Position numbers and translations under genes: made by a program. 64,000 bases of DNA from Salvia splendens (Eukaryota; Streptophyta; Magnoliopsida; Lamiales; Lamiaceae): positions 24,502,120 through 24,566,119 of the forward strand of contig NC_056040.1 in the NCBI RefSeq assembly GCF_004379255.2. The letters are read 5' to 3'. The notes beneath the pieces were generated by a model that was not told where the DNA came from, ran no database searches, and worked only from the letters and a program-made list of their open reading frames with translations. The stretch's first letter is position 1; each line of letters opens with the position of its first letter. Shown one piece after another: positions 22,283 to 33,145 of this stretch.

Positions 22283-23637
22283 CTACTCGGTGGTGGAGTG
22301 GGATTCCTCCTCCTCTTCTCCGCCGTTTCCCCCGCTTCCGCCGGCCGCCCCTGCCAAATCCTCATCAGACAAGCCTAAACGGCGTTGGATCCGACCTATG
22401 AGTTTCCAGTATATACCCTTGATGACCGGGTCAGTTGCGGTCTCGTAGCGGAGGCAGTTATCATGCAGTTGTTGCATCAACTACACATCAAGGTTCTCCC
22501 TCAAGACCTCGTGGGGACCGGTGGCCATGGGTTGCGGTATAGGGGCGGGATGCGCGATCCAGACGCGGCCGACGATAGGCGGGAGGAACTTCCAGCCACT
22601 CTAGCGCTTCAGATAGAGGTTTGTTGTCCCGGAGGGCGTGGGCGCCTAGAGTGTGTAGCACAGGGCTCTTCGGTTTGCTCGTCGTTGAGGTCGATTGATT
22701 GTGAGCCGCTGCCGCTGCTGTAGTCCCCGGCTATGTTGTGTCTAGTACGCTTCGCCCCAGGAGCTCCTGCCCGCTCTTGCGCACAGATGGACTTGAATTT
22801 CGGACAGTGCTCGAGAACAAGATACTCCTCTCATATTGTGAACTTCGGCCAGTTTTCCGTGTTGAATTGGTTCATAGACAGTGTCTTTACGTCGGCTTTG
22901 CTTCGGCAACTCTTAGCATTGAGCAGGTTGTTCTCGTATATGCACGCGAACCGCTTGGTGGCCGTCAAAATCCTAGACCACTTTTTGCGGGGCTGTTCCC
23001 CGTCACGCGGTTTGGCGCCTTGAGGTTTGAACTCGTTGTATACCAACAAGAAGCGCTTCCAAAAGCTCCCCTCGGTCTGATCGGTTCCCACTATGGGGTC
23101 CGATGTGACGGCATCCCACGCCCGTGCCACAGCAATGGACTCCGCTTTGGTGTAGAGCGTGGTCCGTTTACCGCCGGCTTCCGGCGCCGCTGCCCGAGCC
23201 GCCGCCTTCCCCGCTGCCGCCTCTTCCGCAGCCCCCGCCGCCACTGCTTCCACCCGCTCTCGTCGGAACGGGCGTATCCAGTACACCCGGACTGAGCAGA
23301 CCCATCATCGTCTCCAGTGCGTCTCGATCTGCATCGGTGAAAGGAGATTAGCTGGATTGGAAAGGGGTGTCTCCGGACGCGGATGGTTAAGCGCGTCGAG
23401 GTTGGGTCTGTAATCTACAAACGCCGAGCGACTCAAATTCCTCTAAAAAGGTTGAGACGTGGGAGAAGACCTCCACGGCTGAGATGGAGGAGGGGTTGGA
23501 CTCGATCCCCACGGAGGGGGAGTTTGACTCCAACTCCACGGCTCGGACGGATTGCCGCCATATCCCGACGGCTGGGAAGGATAGCCGTCATATCCCGATT
23601 CGTCAGTGTCGGGTGATTCGTCGTCTCCACAGTGCAT
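22283..23637 (-). pseudogene. Harbinger ORF1 (Myb/SANT-like), disrupted
   Basis: The N-terminus MHCGDDESPDTDESGYDGYP starts at 23637. An Ala-rich stretch and the conserved core IAVARAWDAVTSDPIVGTDQ, FWKRFLLVYNEFKPQG and FNTENWPKFTI lie at 23286-22831. The C-terminal helix LHDNCLRYETATDPVIKGIY ends at 22283. The core aligns with the ORF1 at 19889-21279, but the frame changes at least twice, so this is a dead copy of a diverged family member. The open frames on the opposite strand are shadows. Confidence 0.78.
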
Positions 23638-23872
23638 TTTTAGAGAGTGAAAGTGTAGAGATTGAATGAATGGAGAGCGTGTGAAAAGGGTGTAAAATGG
23701 GTGGTGGAAGGGTGGTATTTATAATAGAATTTTTGAAAAAAAAAATTTGACCGGGGCGGCCGGCGTGCCTAGAGGTGCGGCGATCGGGCACTGGCGCGTC
23801 CTCGCACAACTCTCGGTAGAGGCCCTTCCGCCCCGGAAATGCCGTCCGCCTCGGGGCGGACGTCCTCGCCAC

Positions 23873-24754
23873 CAGGGGCGGACACAAGTGAGAAGAGGGT
23901 GGGGCTTAAGCCCTTACTCAATAGATTTTTTTTTCTGTTTTTAGTTTGTAATTTTTTTGAAATTTTTGAAATTCATCCACTTAGCCCTTACAAAACCAAT
24001 ATCTTTGAAGACTAAATCATTGGAAATTGATTGATGAGCGGGAATGAATTTGAAATTCTGAAATAGTTGAAGAAGAGCAACAATGGTGATAATGGTTTGA
24101 GGAAGAAGAAGACAATTAAATAGTATTAAATAATATACTGTAAATAAAAGATACGGACTTGATTCGTGCCTCTTTTAACGTGCATTTGATGTTTCAAATA
24201 TTCATAATTTATTGTGAAGTGCCTTCATGCATAGGTGTAGGAGAATTAGCTTTTAAATATTACTAAAAAAATGATTTACTAGAGCTATAATCCAAACAAA
24301 TTCTTCTTTAATTTAAAATTTTCCTACACTAGAATTATGCAAATACTCCAGAATTGGTTATTCTGGCTTATTTTGCTTGGTAAGTTTAGTTTTTTTTTCT
24401 TGTTTATATTTTTAATTTAATTATAAATAAGTTTGTATTTCTAAAACTATTACTAATATTCACATAGTATTTCTAAAACTATCGATACCTAACAAATTCA
24501 GAGTGTTTAGCTGTGGTAATTCAACAGATGGAACATTTGTTTAGGTTGCGAACTTTGTCAAACTCTCATTTTTGTCTGTAAACTTTGAAAATATCTTTTA
24601 AAGTTCGACAACTTTGATTTAATATTATTTAAGCTACTTTTTCACTATTTCAAAATTTTTAACGACAAAAACACCCTCAATACCACGAAGAACAGAGTGT
24701 GTATCGTTTATAAGTTAGCCCCTACTAAACAAATTTTCTGCGTCCGCCCCTGCT
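23873..24754. mobile_element. Non-autonomous hAT element
   Basis: The inverted ends are CAGGGGCGGACACA and CAGGGGCGGACGCA. A perfect 8-bp duplication CTCGCCAC lies at 23865-23872 and 24755-24762. The interior is AT-rich and non-coding. It lies within the Harbinger element, which lies within the retrotransposon. Confidence 0.92.
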
Positions 24755-24939
24755 CGCCACTATAGATCGGCGGGGCGGCACCGCCCCTGTAGTGGATACT
24801 CAACATCTTTGTTCCAAGCACTTAATATGTGGTTACTATAGTCCAAGTATTCCTGAAGTCCACCTCTTTGTTTCAATACTTCCTTGAATTTGATTTTCTC
24901 AAGGCACGAACTTAAACCCTGTTGCAACAGCAGCTACTT

Positions 24940-26139
24940 TTCCACTTTCAGCATCCATAGCAGTTGATGATGCTTTTCTCTTGTTTAATCCACTTTAGAA
25001 TCAGTTGAACATTTTGGTTTTGCTTGAGTAGAATGCCCTGATTTAGTATTTTTGTCGACTCCAGCTTTCTTATCAAGATAATGGAGAAAATGTCTCCACT
25101 CATTCCTCCGGAACTCTGCTTTTTCTTGAACCTCCATGAATGTATCAGTGAGCTGTATAAAACATTGGTCCAACTCACATGGTTCCTTCTTCTTCTTCTT
25201 TTTTAAAACCCAATATTTTTCCCAGTCCTTCTGTGATTTTATAGAAACGTCAGCAAGACTCACGCGGCTCAGCCCATCCATCCTCGTTTTCTTGACTGCA
25301 GAATCCCCAAATCCCGTGATGAACCTCGCCTAAATGCATCAGAACTAACAGTCGTGCACTTATTACCTTTCAATAAATCCACATCTTCGGAAAAACCAAA
25401 AACCTCAATGTTTGTTACCTCTCTCTGCGGCATAGCCACTTTTTCTTCCAACTCCTCGTCGTCATTGACGGCAACGTCCTCGTCTTCAGCAGCGTCGTCA
25501 AATTTCACGGAAGGAGGTGGAGATTTGCTCACCAGTCCGGGGAGCTCATAGAATATATCCTCGTCGTATACGATCTTATCATACACTGGCATCGACAATA
25601 TATCCCCGTCGTATACGGGCTCATCATACACCGCCATCGTCGTATACGGGCGTATCATACACCAGCATCGACAACATATCATCGTCATATATGGGCATAG
25701 CATACTCTGGCATCGATAATATATTGTTGTTACAATTCTTCGACGGTTCATCCGTGTCAGATGATTTGAAGATTGAATCATGGTCGAAATCGCTCTGCTT
25801 GTTAAAGCCGCCGAATTTTGAACTGGACTTTGGTTGGCCACTGCAGACGTTGCCGAATATTGGATTATCCATCAAATGACGCTCTGATGCATTAGACCTC
25901 ATCGAGTTGAATTTCCGACGACGCTCTTTCCGTCGCTGGAGGTCTTGAACCTGCCGTCGCAGATCACCGATCTCGATGTCGCGCAGGAGGTCTCGAACCT
26001 GTTGTCTCAAATCATCAATCTCAATGTCACGCAGATCACGTTGTCGTGCAGCCTCTTCGTTTGGGAGATCTCCACGTCCCCCACCACGACCGCCGCCACG
26101 AGCATCGCCACGTCTGCCGCCATATCTACGTTCAGCCAT
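24940..26139 (-). pseudogene. gag-like protein of the non-autonomous LTR element, disrupted
   Basis: The frame starts at an ATG 30 bases past the 5' LTR: MAERRYGGRRGDARGGGRGG. This Arg/Gly-rich N-terminus is followed by coiled-coil repeats DIEIDDLRQQVRDLL and DIEIGDLRRQVQDLQ, then acidic repeats of the type LSMPVYDxxVYDxD. A frameshift near 25640 moves the repeats to another frame (25841-25269, with KFDDAAEDEDVAVNDDEELE). A second near 25280 leads to WEKYWVLKKKKKK, RNEWRHFLHYLDKKAGVDKN and a stop at 24985. The layout resembles N-terminal gag regions of plant retroelements, but I see no zinc knuckle and the assignment as gag rests on position and composition. Confidence 0.55.
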
Positions 26140-26149
26140 TGATAATCAA

Positions 26150-26168
26150 CCTGGATCGTGATACCAAA
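26150..26168 (-). other. Primer-site-like sequence of the gag-only element
   Basis: On the minus strand TTTGGTATCACGATCCAGG follows the LTR. It keeps the TGGTATCA core of the Met-tRNA primer site with a changed 3' half. Confidence 0.6.
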
Positions 26169-26504
26169 TGATGCAGAAACGTATAGAATGACTGAACTAG
26201 TATATAAAGAGCTCAAACTTATTGAGAACTTAAGAGTATAAAACTCAATGTAAAATTAATATTCAAAAGTTTGTCTTTTTAGTTCAACAATGAGGTCTTT
26301 ATATAGGCAAAGGGAAATCCTAAACTTATGGAAAATAAAACTAGAAGGAAAATAACGAAAGCAAAATAGGAAAACCTAATTTATAGAAGGAAAAATAATT
26401 ACTTTTAATATTTTTCCATTTACCAATTATATTAAATAGGAAATAAATAAACCCTAAAATATAACTTGCTTAACCTCCAAGTCTTATATTCTATAACTGC
26501 ATCA
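26169..26504 (-). repeat. 5' LTR of the gag-only element
   Basis: 336 bp, bounded by TGATGCAG and CTGCATCA. On the minus strand CCTATATAAAGACC near 26300 is a likely TATA box. Confidence 0.88.
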
Positions 26505-26640
26505 TTATTGTTTGTTATCAATTTATGAATTGATTGTAATGACCCAAAATTTTGTAACTCAGAAATTAGTTAAAATGTGTTAGAAATATGTTTATATTAA
26601 TTTCTGAATACTGGAGTATATGTTTGTAAATAGTTGTTCT

Positions 26641-26642
<2 letters not shown>

Positions 26643-26677
<35 letters not shown>
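26643..26677. repeat. (TA)n microsatellite
   Basis: A run of about 17 TA units directly abuts the left end of the gene-capturing element that follows. Confidence 0.95.
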
Positions 26678-26681
<4 letters not shown>

Positions 26682-26965
26682 CATGATCTATGGCAAACAC
26701 TTCTTAACCAAATAACTAGAGAACAAATAATAGCCACAAGATCAAAAAAATCAATGGCTAGTATTAATTTTTGAATTTAATGAGATATTAGTTCTCTCAA
26801 TCACAAATTTACTCCATAATAACAAGCCAGGGGTATTCTGGTCATTGCATAGCCTATTGAATTAACTCCAAAATCAGGTTAGGTTGCAAAAATTGAATTC
26901 ATTTGAAACTGCGTCTTCTTCTCCGCCCTGCCGCAGTGCAGCGACGATCTGCTTAGCGTGGGCGG

Positions 26966-27079
26966 TGCCGATGAGATCAATTTCACGAGCTTCTTCAGCT
27001 TCTTATACGACAAATACTTGTCCCGCCACTCCTGCAGACTCTCTTCCGTCTGCTGCTTCAATCTCTTCCAAAAATTCAT
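26966..27079 (-). pseudogene. Captured SPX-domain gene fragment
   Basis: Reading on the minus strand from the ATG at 27079, MNFWKRLKQQTEESLQEWRD and then KYLSYKKLKKLVKLISS match the N-terminus of the SPX domain, which in plant SPX proteins begins with an MKFGK-like motif and contains the EWRDKFLSYKxLKK signature. SPX domains sense inositol pyrophosphates in phosphate signalling. Only about 38 residues remain, ending in unrelated sequence, and the start codon plus an upstream leader-like stretch (27080-27180) are kept. It lies inside element A near its left end and is not a working gene. Confidence 0.7.
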
Positions 27080-27730
27080 CGTCGATCGCAATTGATCGGT
27101 CGGAATTTAACGCTGCAATGTCGAATTTTGAATTTAATCGTGTGTGTGTGTGTGTGTGAAGAAGGGAATTAGGTGGATTTATTGGTAAAAGAGGAGTAGA
27201 ATATCTAAAGAGCGTATGCTTGGCATGATGAAGTGGCGTTTTAAAAAGGTATGGAAGGACAGTTGAAGTCTGATATTTGTCTCTCTACAGTGTGATTAGA
27301 AGCATGCATGTTTGGTGGTAAAAGGGGAACAGGACAGGAGCTTGGTAAGCTCATTGCACCATCTCTGCCTGGCAGGTGCATTGCTATTAATCAGAGAGCC
27401 ATCCAAATCTCAATGCTCGAAGGTGCATTGGAACGAATCGATGAAGCCAGCGAGATGGTGAAAATTCATAGCAACTTCATCATCTTGTGTTAATGCTATT
27501 AATCAGAGAGCCATCCAACTTCATCATCTTGTGTTAATGCTATTAACAGACACACCACTTGTTAACATTTTATAGTATGTCGCTATCATTTTAATTTTCA
27601 ATCACCTTAAAACATTCTCTAACCACAACTAATTTTATAGTATGTCGTTTCATTGGTGCTCTCTACAGTGGCGATTAAAAGCACGTAACTTTGATACTTC
27701 TCCTCCCACAAAACATGAAATCGGGAGTTC

Positions 27731-28040
27731 ATGCTAAGAGAGATGTGTTTTGTAAACAAGAGTGAAGTAAAATCATAATAAGAGTGATGTGTTTTGTAAA
27801 CAAGAGTGAAGTAAAATCAAGGAGTAATAAGAGTGATGTGTTTTGTGAACAAGAGTGAAGTAAAATCCGAATAAGAGTGATGTGTTTTGTGAACAAGAGT
27901 GAAGTAAAATCATGCTAAGAGTGATATGTTTTGTAAACAAGAGTAAAATAAAATCTTAATAAGGGTGATGTGTTTTGTAAACAAGAGTGAAGTAAAATCA
28001 CAATAAGAGTGATGTGTTTTGTAAACAAGAGTAAAGTAAA
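27731..28040. repeat. 44-bp minisatellite of element A (about 7 copies)
   Basis: The unit contains GAGTGATGTGTTTTGTAAAC and AAGAGTGAAGTAAAATCA. The same array with more copies lies in element B at 33740-34257. Confidence 0.92.
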
Positions 28041-28374
28041 AAATTTTATACTCATTCATGTGGCAGAGCAAAAATCCATAATTGAATTTATATTTCTGAT
28101 CCTAGAAAACAAAATAATCCAAAAACACATTGGAAAGGTTTATACTTATCAATTACTATCATCAAAATGTTGTGTTTAACCTAATATGTCAATAAACCCA
28201 AGTACCCAACTACTGATATATTCTCAACAACCAATCTTTCAATGTTTCTCGATTTTACATGTTACATTGAATTGAACAGCAATAATTCAATTCATTTAAG
28301 GTCCATCCTCCAGTGTTGATTGAACGAAGATCACATTACAATATAACACAATTAGGCTTGCGATTGATCTGTTC

Positions 28375-28547
28375 TTGAAGCTCCCAGCTGCGATGAGAAG
28401 CTTGGCTCATCGCTCCCTCAATTCGTTCAACTCATGCTCTGCCTTTGCCATATCTGCCTGCGACTTCAGTTGCGCCTCCATGCTAGCAGCCCTCTCCTCA
28501 GCCAACGCCTTCTCCAGATTCAAAATACTCTCCTTCAGCCACGACTC
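28375..28547 (-). pseudogene. Captured coiled-coil fragment, source gene uncertain
   Basis: The minus-strand frame reads [20 protein letters not shown] followed by [20 protein letters not shown], a strong heptad pattern, and stops near 28407. It recalls the C-terminal coiled coil of plant AIG1/IAN GTPases, but that is a weak resemblance. It abuts the B-box fragment, which starts on the opposite strand at 28548. Confidence 0.4.
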
Positions 28548-28727
28548 ATGGCGATGGTTTACTGCAAGTCCGACGGCGCCGCCCTGTGCCTCAATTGCGA
28601 CAGCTACGTCCACTCCGCTAACGCCGTCTCGCTCCACCACCTCCGCTCTCTAATCTGTGACCGCTGGGGCAGAGCTGACCGCCAGAATCCCCACTCCTCT
28701 CCGTTGGGATCAAATCACGTAATTTGA
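28548..28727 (+). pseudogene. Captured B-box (BBX/CONSTANS-like) zinc finger fragment
   Basis: The translation [20 protein letters not shown] continued by [20 protein letters not shown] matches the second part of a plant B-box: YC then CLNCD, VHSAN and the final CD. The first CX2C pair is missing. In BBX proteins this finger mediates protein contacts in light and flowering control. The frame runs on into unrelated residues and stops at 28727. It lies just inside the conserved right end of element A. Confidence 0.75.
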
Positions 28728-28873
28728 TCGCTGATTTAAATTTGATAATGTACCTTCCAAAAATACCCTTGGCCTATTTTGTATTGTTAAAATAAATAAT
28801 ATTTGTTCCATTAAGATGTGTGGCTGAGATTTGTTCTATAGTTATACACTTAAGATTAGTTATATCTTGATCA

Positions 28874-28879
<6 letters not shown>

Positions 28880-28916
<37 letters not shown>
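28880..28916. repeat. (TA)n microsatellite
   Basis: It separates the right end of element A from the next (TA)n-inserted element. Confidence 0.93.
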
Positions 28917-28918
<2 letters not shown>

Positions 28919-29235
28919 ATGTATTCATTTCCTTTTTGCATATTTTCTCCTTTTTCCTTCTTGATCTCAGCCCCACGATTTTGTCATCCGACGGTTAGAT
29001 TAGTGCCACGTGTCATTTAATAATGCAGAGTTTCTGTTGAATAATGCACACCGACTAATAATGCACCATTATAGTGTAATAATGCAGATTTTCAGTTGAA
29101 TAATGAACACCGATTAATAATGCACCATTATAGTGTAATAATGCAGATCATCTGGATCGTTGATGAATGAGATCTAACGGCTCATATTAAGAAGAATAAA
29201 GGATCTAAGGGATGAATAGGAGAATAATGCTCCCC
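28917..29235. mobile_element. (TA)n-flanked MITE-like element C
   Basis: It lies between TA runs, starts GGATGTATTCATTTCC and ends near ATGCTCCCC. It contains repeats of TAATGCACCATTATAGTGTA. An inverted copy of most of it lies at about 32641-32890. Non-coding. Confidence 0.65.
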
Positions 29236-29269
29236 TATATATATACAATCCTATATATATATATATATA

Positions 29270-31255
29270 GGGGTGCATTATAATGATAACCCCAATTTCC
29301 GTAATAACCCTATAATTAAATCTGGACCACACATTTTTAAAATCACGTGGTCTAGATTCAAACTTAGATTTACTTCATAAAAAAAAGCGCGGGGTAAATA
29401 TGTCATTTCGCTCATGATAAAATTTACGTATCCAAATTTCGCTCATTTAATTTCTGAATTTCGCTCATTTTATCATTTTATCAGTCAGTCAAAAGTATCA
29501 TTTTATCAACTCAGAGTATCATTCTATCCGGCAAAACTATCATTCTATGCAATAAACCTAACATATATCATTTTATCATTTTATCAGTCAGTCAAAAGTA
29601 TCATTTTATCAACTCAGAGTATCATTCTATCCGGCAAAACTATCATTCTATGCAATAAACCTAACATATATCATTTTATCATTTTATCAGTCAGTCAAAA
29701 GTATCATTTTATCAACTCAGAGTATCATTCTATCCGGCAAAACTATCATTCCATGCAATAAACCTATCATTTTATCATTTTATCAGTTAGTCAAAAAGTA
29801 TCATTTTATCAACTCAGAGTATCATTCTATCCGGCAAAACTATCATTCTATGCAATAAACCTAACATATATCATTTTAACATTTTATCAGTCAGTCAAAA
29901 GTATCATTTTATCAACTCAGAGTATCATTCTATCCAGCAAAACTATCATTCTATGCAATAAACCTAATATAATCGGCACAATACATAATATACAAACCTA
30001 CAAAGCAGTAAACGTATTATTTTATCAACTAAGAGTATCATTTTTATAAGGTTACTGTCATTTTATCTGCTTAGATTATCATTTTATCAGGTAAAAGTAT
30101 CATTTTATTAAACAAAAATGTCATTTTATACACCAAAAATACCTATCATTCTATCGGCTGAAAGTATCATTCTACCCCGGCAAAACTATCATTCTATCGG
30201 CTGAAAGTATCATTCTATCCGGCAAAACTATCATTTTATGCAGTAAACCTAACATTTATAAGCTAAAAGCATCATTTTATCGACTCAGAGTATCATTATA
30301 TCCGGCAAAACTATCATTCTATGCAATAAACCTAACATATATCATTTTATCATTTTATCATTTTATCAGTCAGTCAAAAGTATCATTTTATCAACTCAGA
30401 GTATCATTCTATCCTGCAAAACTATCATTCTATGCAATAAACCTAACATATATCATTTTATCAGTCAGTCAAAAGTATCATTTTATCAACTCAGAGTATC
30501 ATTCTATCCGGCAAAACTATCATTCTATGCAATAAACCTACTATAATCGGCACAATACATAATATACAAACCTACAAAGCAGTAAACATATCATTTTATC
30601 AACTCAGAGTATCATTTTTATAAGGTTACTGTCATTTTATGCGCTTAGATTATCATTTTATCGGGTAAAAGTATCATTTTATTAAACAAAAATGTCATTT
30701 TATACACCAAAAATATCTATCATTCTATCGGCTGAAAGTATCATTCTACCCCGGCAAAACTATCATTCTATCGGCTGAAAGTATCATTCTATCCGGCAAA
30801 ACTATCATTCTATCGGCTGAAAGTATCATTCTATCCGGAAAAACTATCATTTTATGCAGTAAACCTAACATTTATAAGCTAAAAGTATCATTTTATCAAC
30901 TCAGAGTATCATTCTATCCGGAAAAATTATCATTCTATGCAATAAACCTAACATATATCATTTTATCGTTTTATTATTTTATCAGTCAGTCAAAAGTATC
31001 ATTTTATCAACTCAGAGTATCATTCTATCCGGCAAAAAAACTATCATTCTACGCAATAAACCTATCATTTTATCATTTTACGTGATATTTGGCGAAATTC
31101 AGAAATTAAACGAGGGAAATGACAGTTTTACCCCCGCGCTTTTTTTATGAAGTAAATCTAAGTTTGAATCTCAACCGCATGATTAGAAATATGTGTGGTC
31201 CAGATTTGGTTATATGGATATTACGATATTTAGGGGTTATCATATGATCACGACT
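29270..31255. mobile_element. (TA)n-flanked MITE-like element D with TCATTTTAT-rich minisatellite
   Basis: The termini carry inverted ATGATAACCCC segments (GGGGTGCATTATAATG at left, inverse of GTCGTGATCATATG at right), and inside them the ATTTACTTCATAAAAAAAA blocks are also inverted. The middle (29460-31080) is a minisatellite. It is followed head to head by an inverted relative, D2, across a TA run. Confidence 0.7.
29460..31080. repeat. Higher-order minisatellite, about 103-bp unit
   Basis: Units start CAGTCAGTCAAAAGTATCAT and are built of smaller pieces of about 20 bp, each holding TATCATTTTAT or TATCATTCTAT. Well-kept copies begin near 29481 and 29584. Later copies are scrambled with variants such as TCGGCTGAAAG. 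Long open frames here are repeat artefacts. Confidence 0.88.
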
Positions 31256-31278
31256 ATATAAATATATATATATATATA

Positions 31279-32383
31279 GAGTCGTGATCATATGAGAACC
31301 CCTAAATATCGTAATAACCCTAAACCAAATCTGAACCACACATTTTCTAATCTTGTGGTTGAGATTCAAATTTAGATTTACTTCATAAAAAAAATGCGCG
31401 GGGGTAAATATGTCATTTCACTCATTTAAATTTCTGAATTTCGCCAAATATCACATAAAATGATAGGTTTATTGCATAGAATGATAGTTTTGCCAGATAG
31501 AATGATACTCTGAGTTGATAAAATGATACTTTTGACTGACTGATAAAATGATAAAATGATAGATTTATTGCATAGAATGATAGTTTTGCCGGATAGAATG
31601 ATACTCTTAGTTGATAAAATGATGCTTTTGACAGACTGATAAAATGATATATGTTAGGTTTATTGCATAGAATGATAGTTTTCCGGATAGAATGATACTC
31701 TGAGTTGATAAAATGATACTTTTAGCTTATAAATGTTAGGTTTAGTGCATAAAATGATAGTTTTACCGGATAGAATGATACTTTCAGCCGATAGAATGAT
31801 AGTTTTGCCGGGTAGAATGATACTTTCAGCCGATAGAATGATAGGTATTTTTGGTGTATAAAATGACATTTTTGTTTAATAAAATGATACTTTTACCTGA
31901 TAAAATGATAATCTAAGCGGATAAAATGACAGTAACCTTATAAAAATGATACTCTGAGTTGATAAAATGATACGTTTACTGCTTTGTGATAAAATGATAG
32001 GTTTATTTCATAGAATGATAGTTTTGCCGGATAGAATGATACTCTGAGTTGATAAAATGATACTTTTGACTTACTGATAAAATGATATATGTTAGGTTTA
32101 TTGCATAGAATGATAGGTTTGTCGGATAGAATGATACTCTGAGTTGATAAAATGATACTTTTGACTGACTGATAAAATGATAATATAAGCGAAATTCAGA
32201 AATTAAATGAGCGAAATTTGGATACGTAAATTTTATCATGAGCGAAATGACATATTTACCCTCGCGCTTTTTTTTATGAAGTAAATCTAAGTTTGAATCT
32301 AGACCACGTGATTTTAAAATGTGTGGTCCAGATTTAGTTATAGGGTTATTACGGAAATTGGGGTTATCATTATAATGCACCCC
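31279..32383. mobile_element. Element D2, inverted relative of D
   Basis: It starts GAGTCGTGATCATATG and ends with the inverse of GGGGTGCATTATAATG. The interior is the same minisatellite in reverse orientation (TGATACTCTGAGTTGATAAA units), so D and D2 form a palindrome centred on the TA run near 31256-31278. Confidence 0.7.
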
Positions 32384-32396
32384 TATATATATATGG

Positions 32397-32640
32397 TTTT
32401 GATCTATGCAAAACTAGATTTAAATACAGAAACGCAGAACAATATCATACGTAGGACACTTTTAGGTCATAGTTAGTTAATTTTTAGGTCTTGCTAACAA
32501 AGCATGACCTAAAATGATCTTAGCATGACATTAAACTCAAATATTATAATATGACCTAAAATTACTTAATTATGACCTTCCGTGTTTTTGGTTAATTATT
32601 GACCATTAGATCATCTAATCCTAGGGCCAAGATTTGGATC
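32397..32640. mobile_element. Probable further TA-associated repeat
   Basis: After a TA run, GTTTTGATCTATGCAAAACT begins a block with three copies of an ATGACCTAAAA motif. The left end resembles the GATCTATGCAAA ends of other TA-inserted elements. The right edge merges into the inverted copy of element C, so limits are approximate. Confidence 0.35.
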
Positions 32641-32890
32641 CTTGAATTGGATGGTTGTGATGATCTGCATTATTACACTATAATGGTGCATTATTAGTCG
32701 GTGTGCATTATTCAACTGAAAATCTGCATTATTACACTATAATGGTGCATTATTAGTTAGTGTGCATTATTCAACTAAAAATCTGCATTATTAAATGACA
32801 CGTGGCATCAATCTAACCGTCGGATGACAAAATCGTGGGGCTGAGATTAAAAAGAACAATTTTTGATACAAAAAAGAAATGAATACATCC
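32641..32890. mobile_element. Inverted copy of element C
   Basis: Reverse complement of most of 28917-29235: it ends GAAATGAATACATCC before a TA run and contains CACTATAATGGTGCATTATT twice. Confidence 0.7.
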
Positions 32891-32892
32891 AC

Positions 32893-32936
<44 letters not shown>
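32891..32936. repeat. (TA)n followed by (GT)n microsatellite
   Basis: A TA run turns into about 13 GT units and abuts the left end of element B. Confidence 0.93.
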
Positions 32937-32940
<4 letters not shown>

Positions 32941-33145
32941 TAGTGATCTAGGGCAAGAGCCCCTTAAACCTATAACTAGAGAACAAATCACAGGCACAAG
33001 ATCAAGAAAATCAATGGCTATTATTAATACATGTAATTTTCGAATATAAGGAGAAATTAGTTCCCTCAATCACAAATTTACTCCATAATAACAAGGCGAG
33101 GGTATAATGGTCATTGCATAGCCAAAAATAGGTTACGTCGGCAAA

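Larger units (their letters stand above)
21970..24801 (-). mobile_element. PIF/Harbinger element carrying only ORF1, split by a hAT
   Basis: The ends GAGTATCCACTATAGG and GAGTATCCACTACAGG are inverted. The left flank is TAA; the right flank reads AAC, so the duplication is imperfect. The ORF1 remnant is on the minus strand. No transposase was seen, and a hAT element occupies 23873-24754. Confidence 0.82.
19052..26504 (-). mobile_element. Non-autonomous, gag-only LTR retrotransposon with nested insertions
   Basis: The LTRs at 26169-26504 and 19052-19611 are direct repeats whose ends form an 8-bp inverted repeat TGATGCAG/CTGCATCA. The target duplication TTATT (19047-19051 and 26505-26509) is perfect. 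A primer-site-like TTTGGTATCACGATCC follows the 5' LTR on the minus strand and a purine-rich AAGAGGGGAG precedes the 3' LTR. After removal of two Harbinger elements, a hAT and a MITE, the interior is about 1.7 kb. It encodes only a gag-like protein, with no protease, reverse transcriptase or integrase seen. Confidence 0.85.
26678..28879. mobile_element. (TA)n-flanked element A carrying captured gene fragments
   Basis: The ends are GGGTCATGATC and, inverted, GGGTAGTGATC, each touching a TA run. About 200 bp at the left and 145 bp at the right are closely similar to element B (32938-34985), as is an internal 44-bp minisatellite. The sequences between these shared parts are unrelated in A and B and resemble parts of host genes. 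I see no transposase. Insertion in TA runs recalls rice Micron elements, which is established for that family; membership here is inference. Confidence 0.7.

Noticed and set aside
22385..23295. Plus-strand frames over the second Harbinger
   Set aside because: They are shadows of the minus-strand ORF1 pseudogene with its IAVARAWDAVTSDP core.
26678..28879. Helitron as the class of the gene-capturing elements
   Set aside because: The ends are inverted repeats (GGGTNRTGATC) next to TA runs. There is no 5' TC, no 3' CTRR with hairpin, and insertion is not between A and T alone.
29414..29761. 115-codon frame with SQSKVSFYQLRVSFYP repeats
   Set aside because: It is translation of the 103-bp minisatellite. 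It recurs in the inverted copies and has no start context or domain.
29460..32200. CRISPR-like array
   Set aside because: The repeats are contiguous, variable and in an evident plant genome; there are no unique spacers of constant length and no cas genes.
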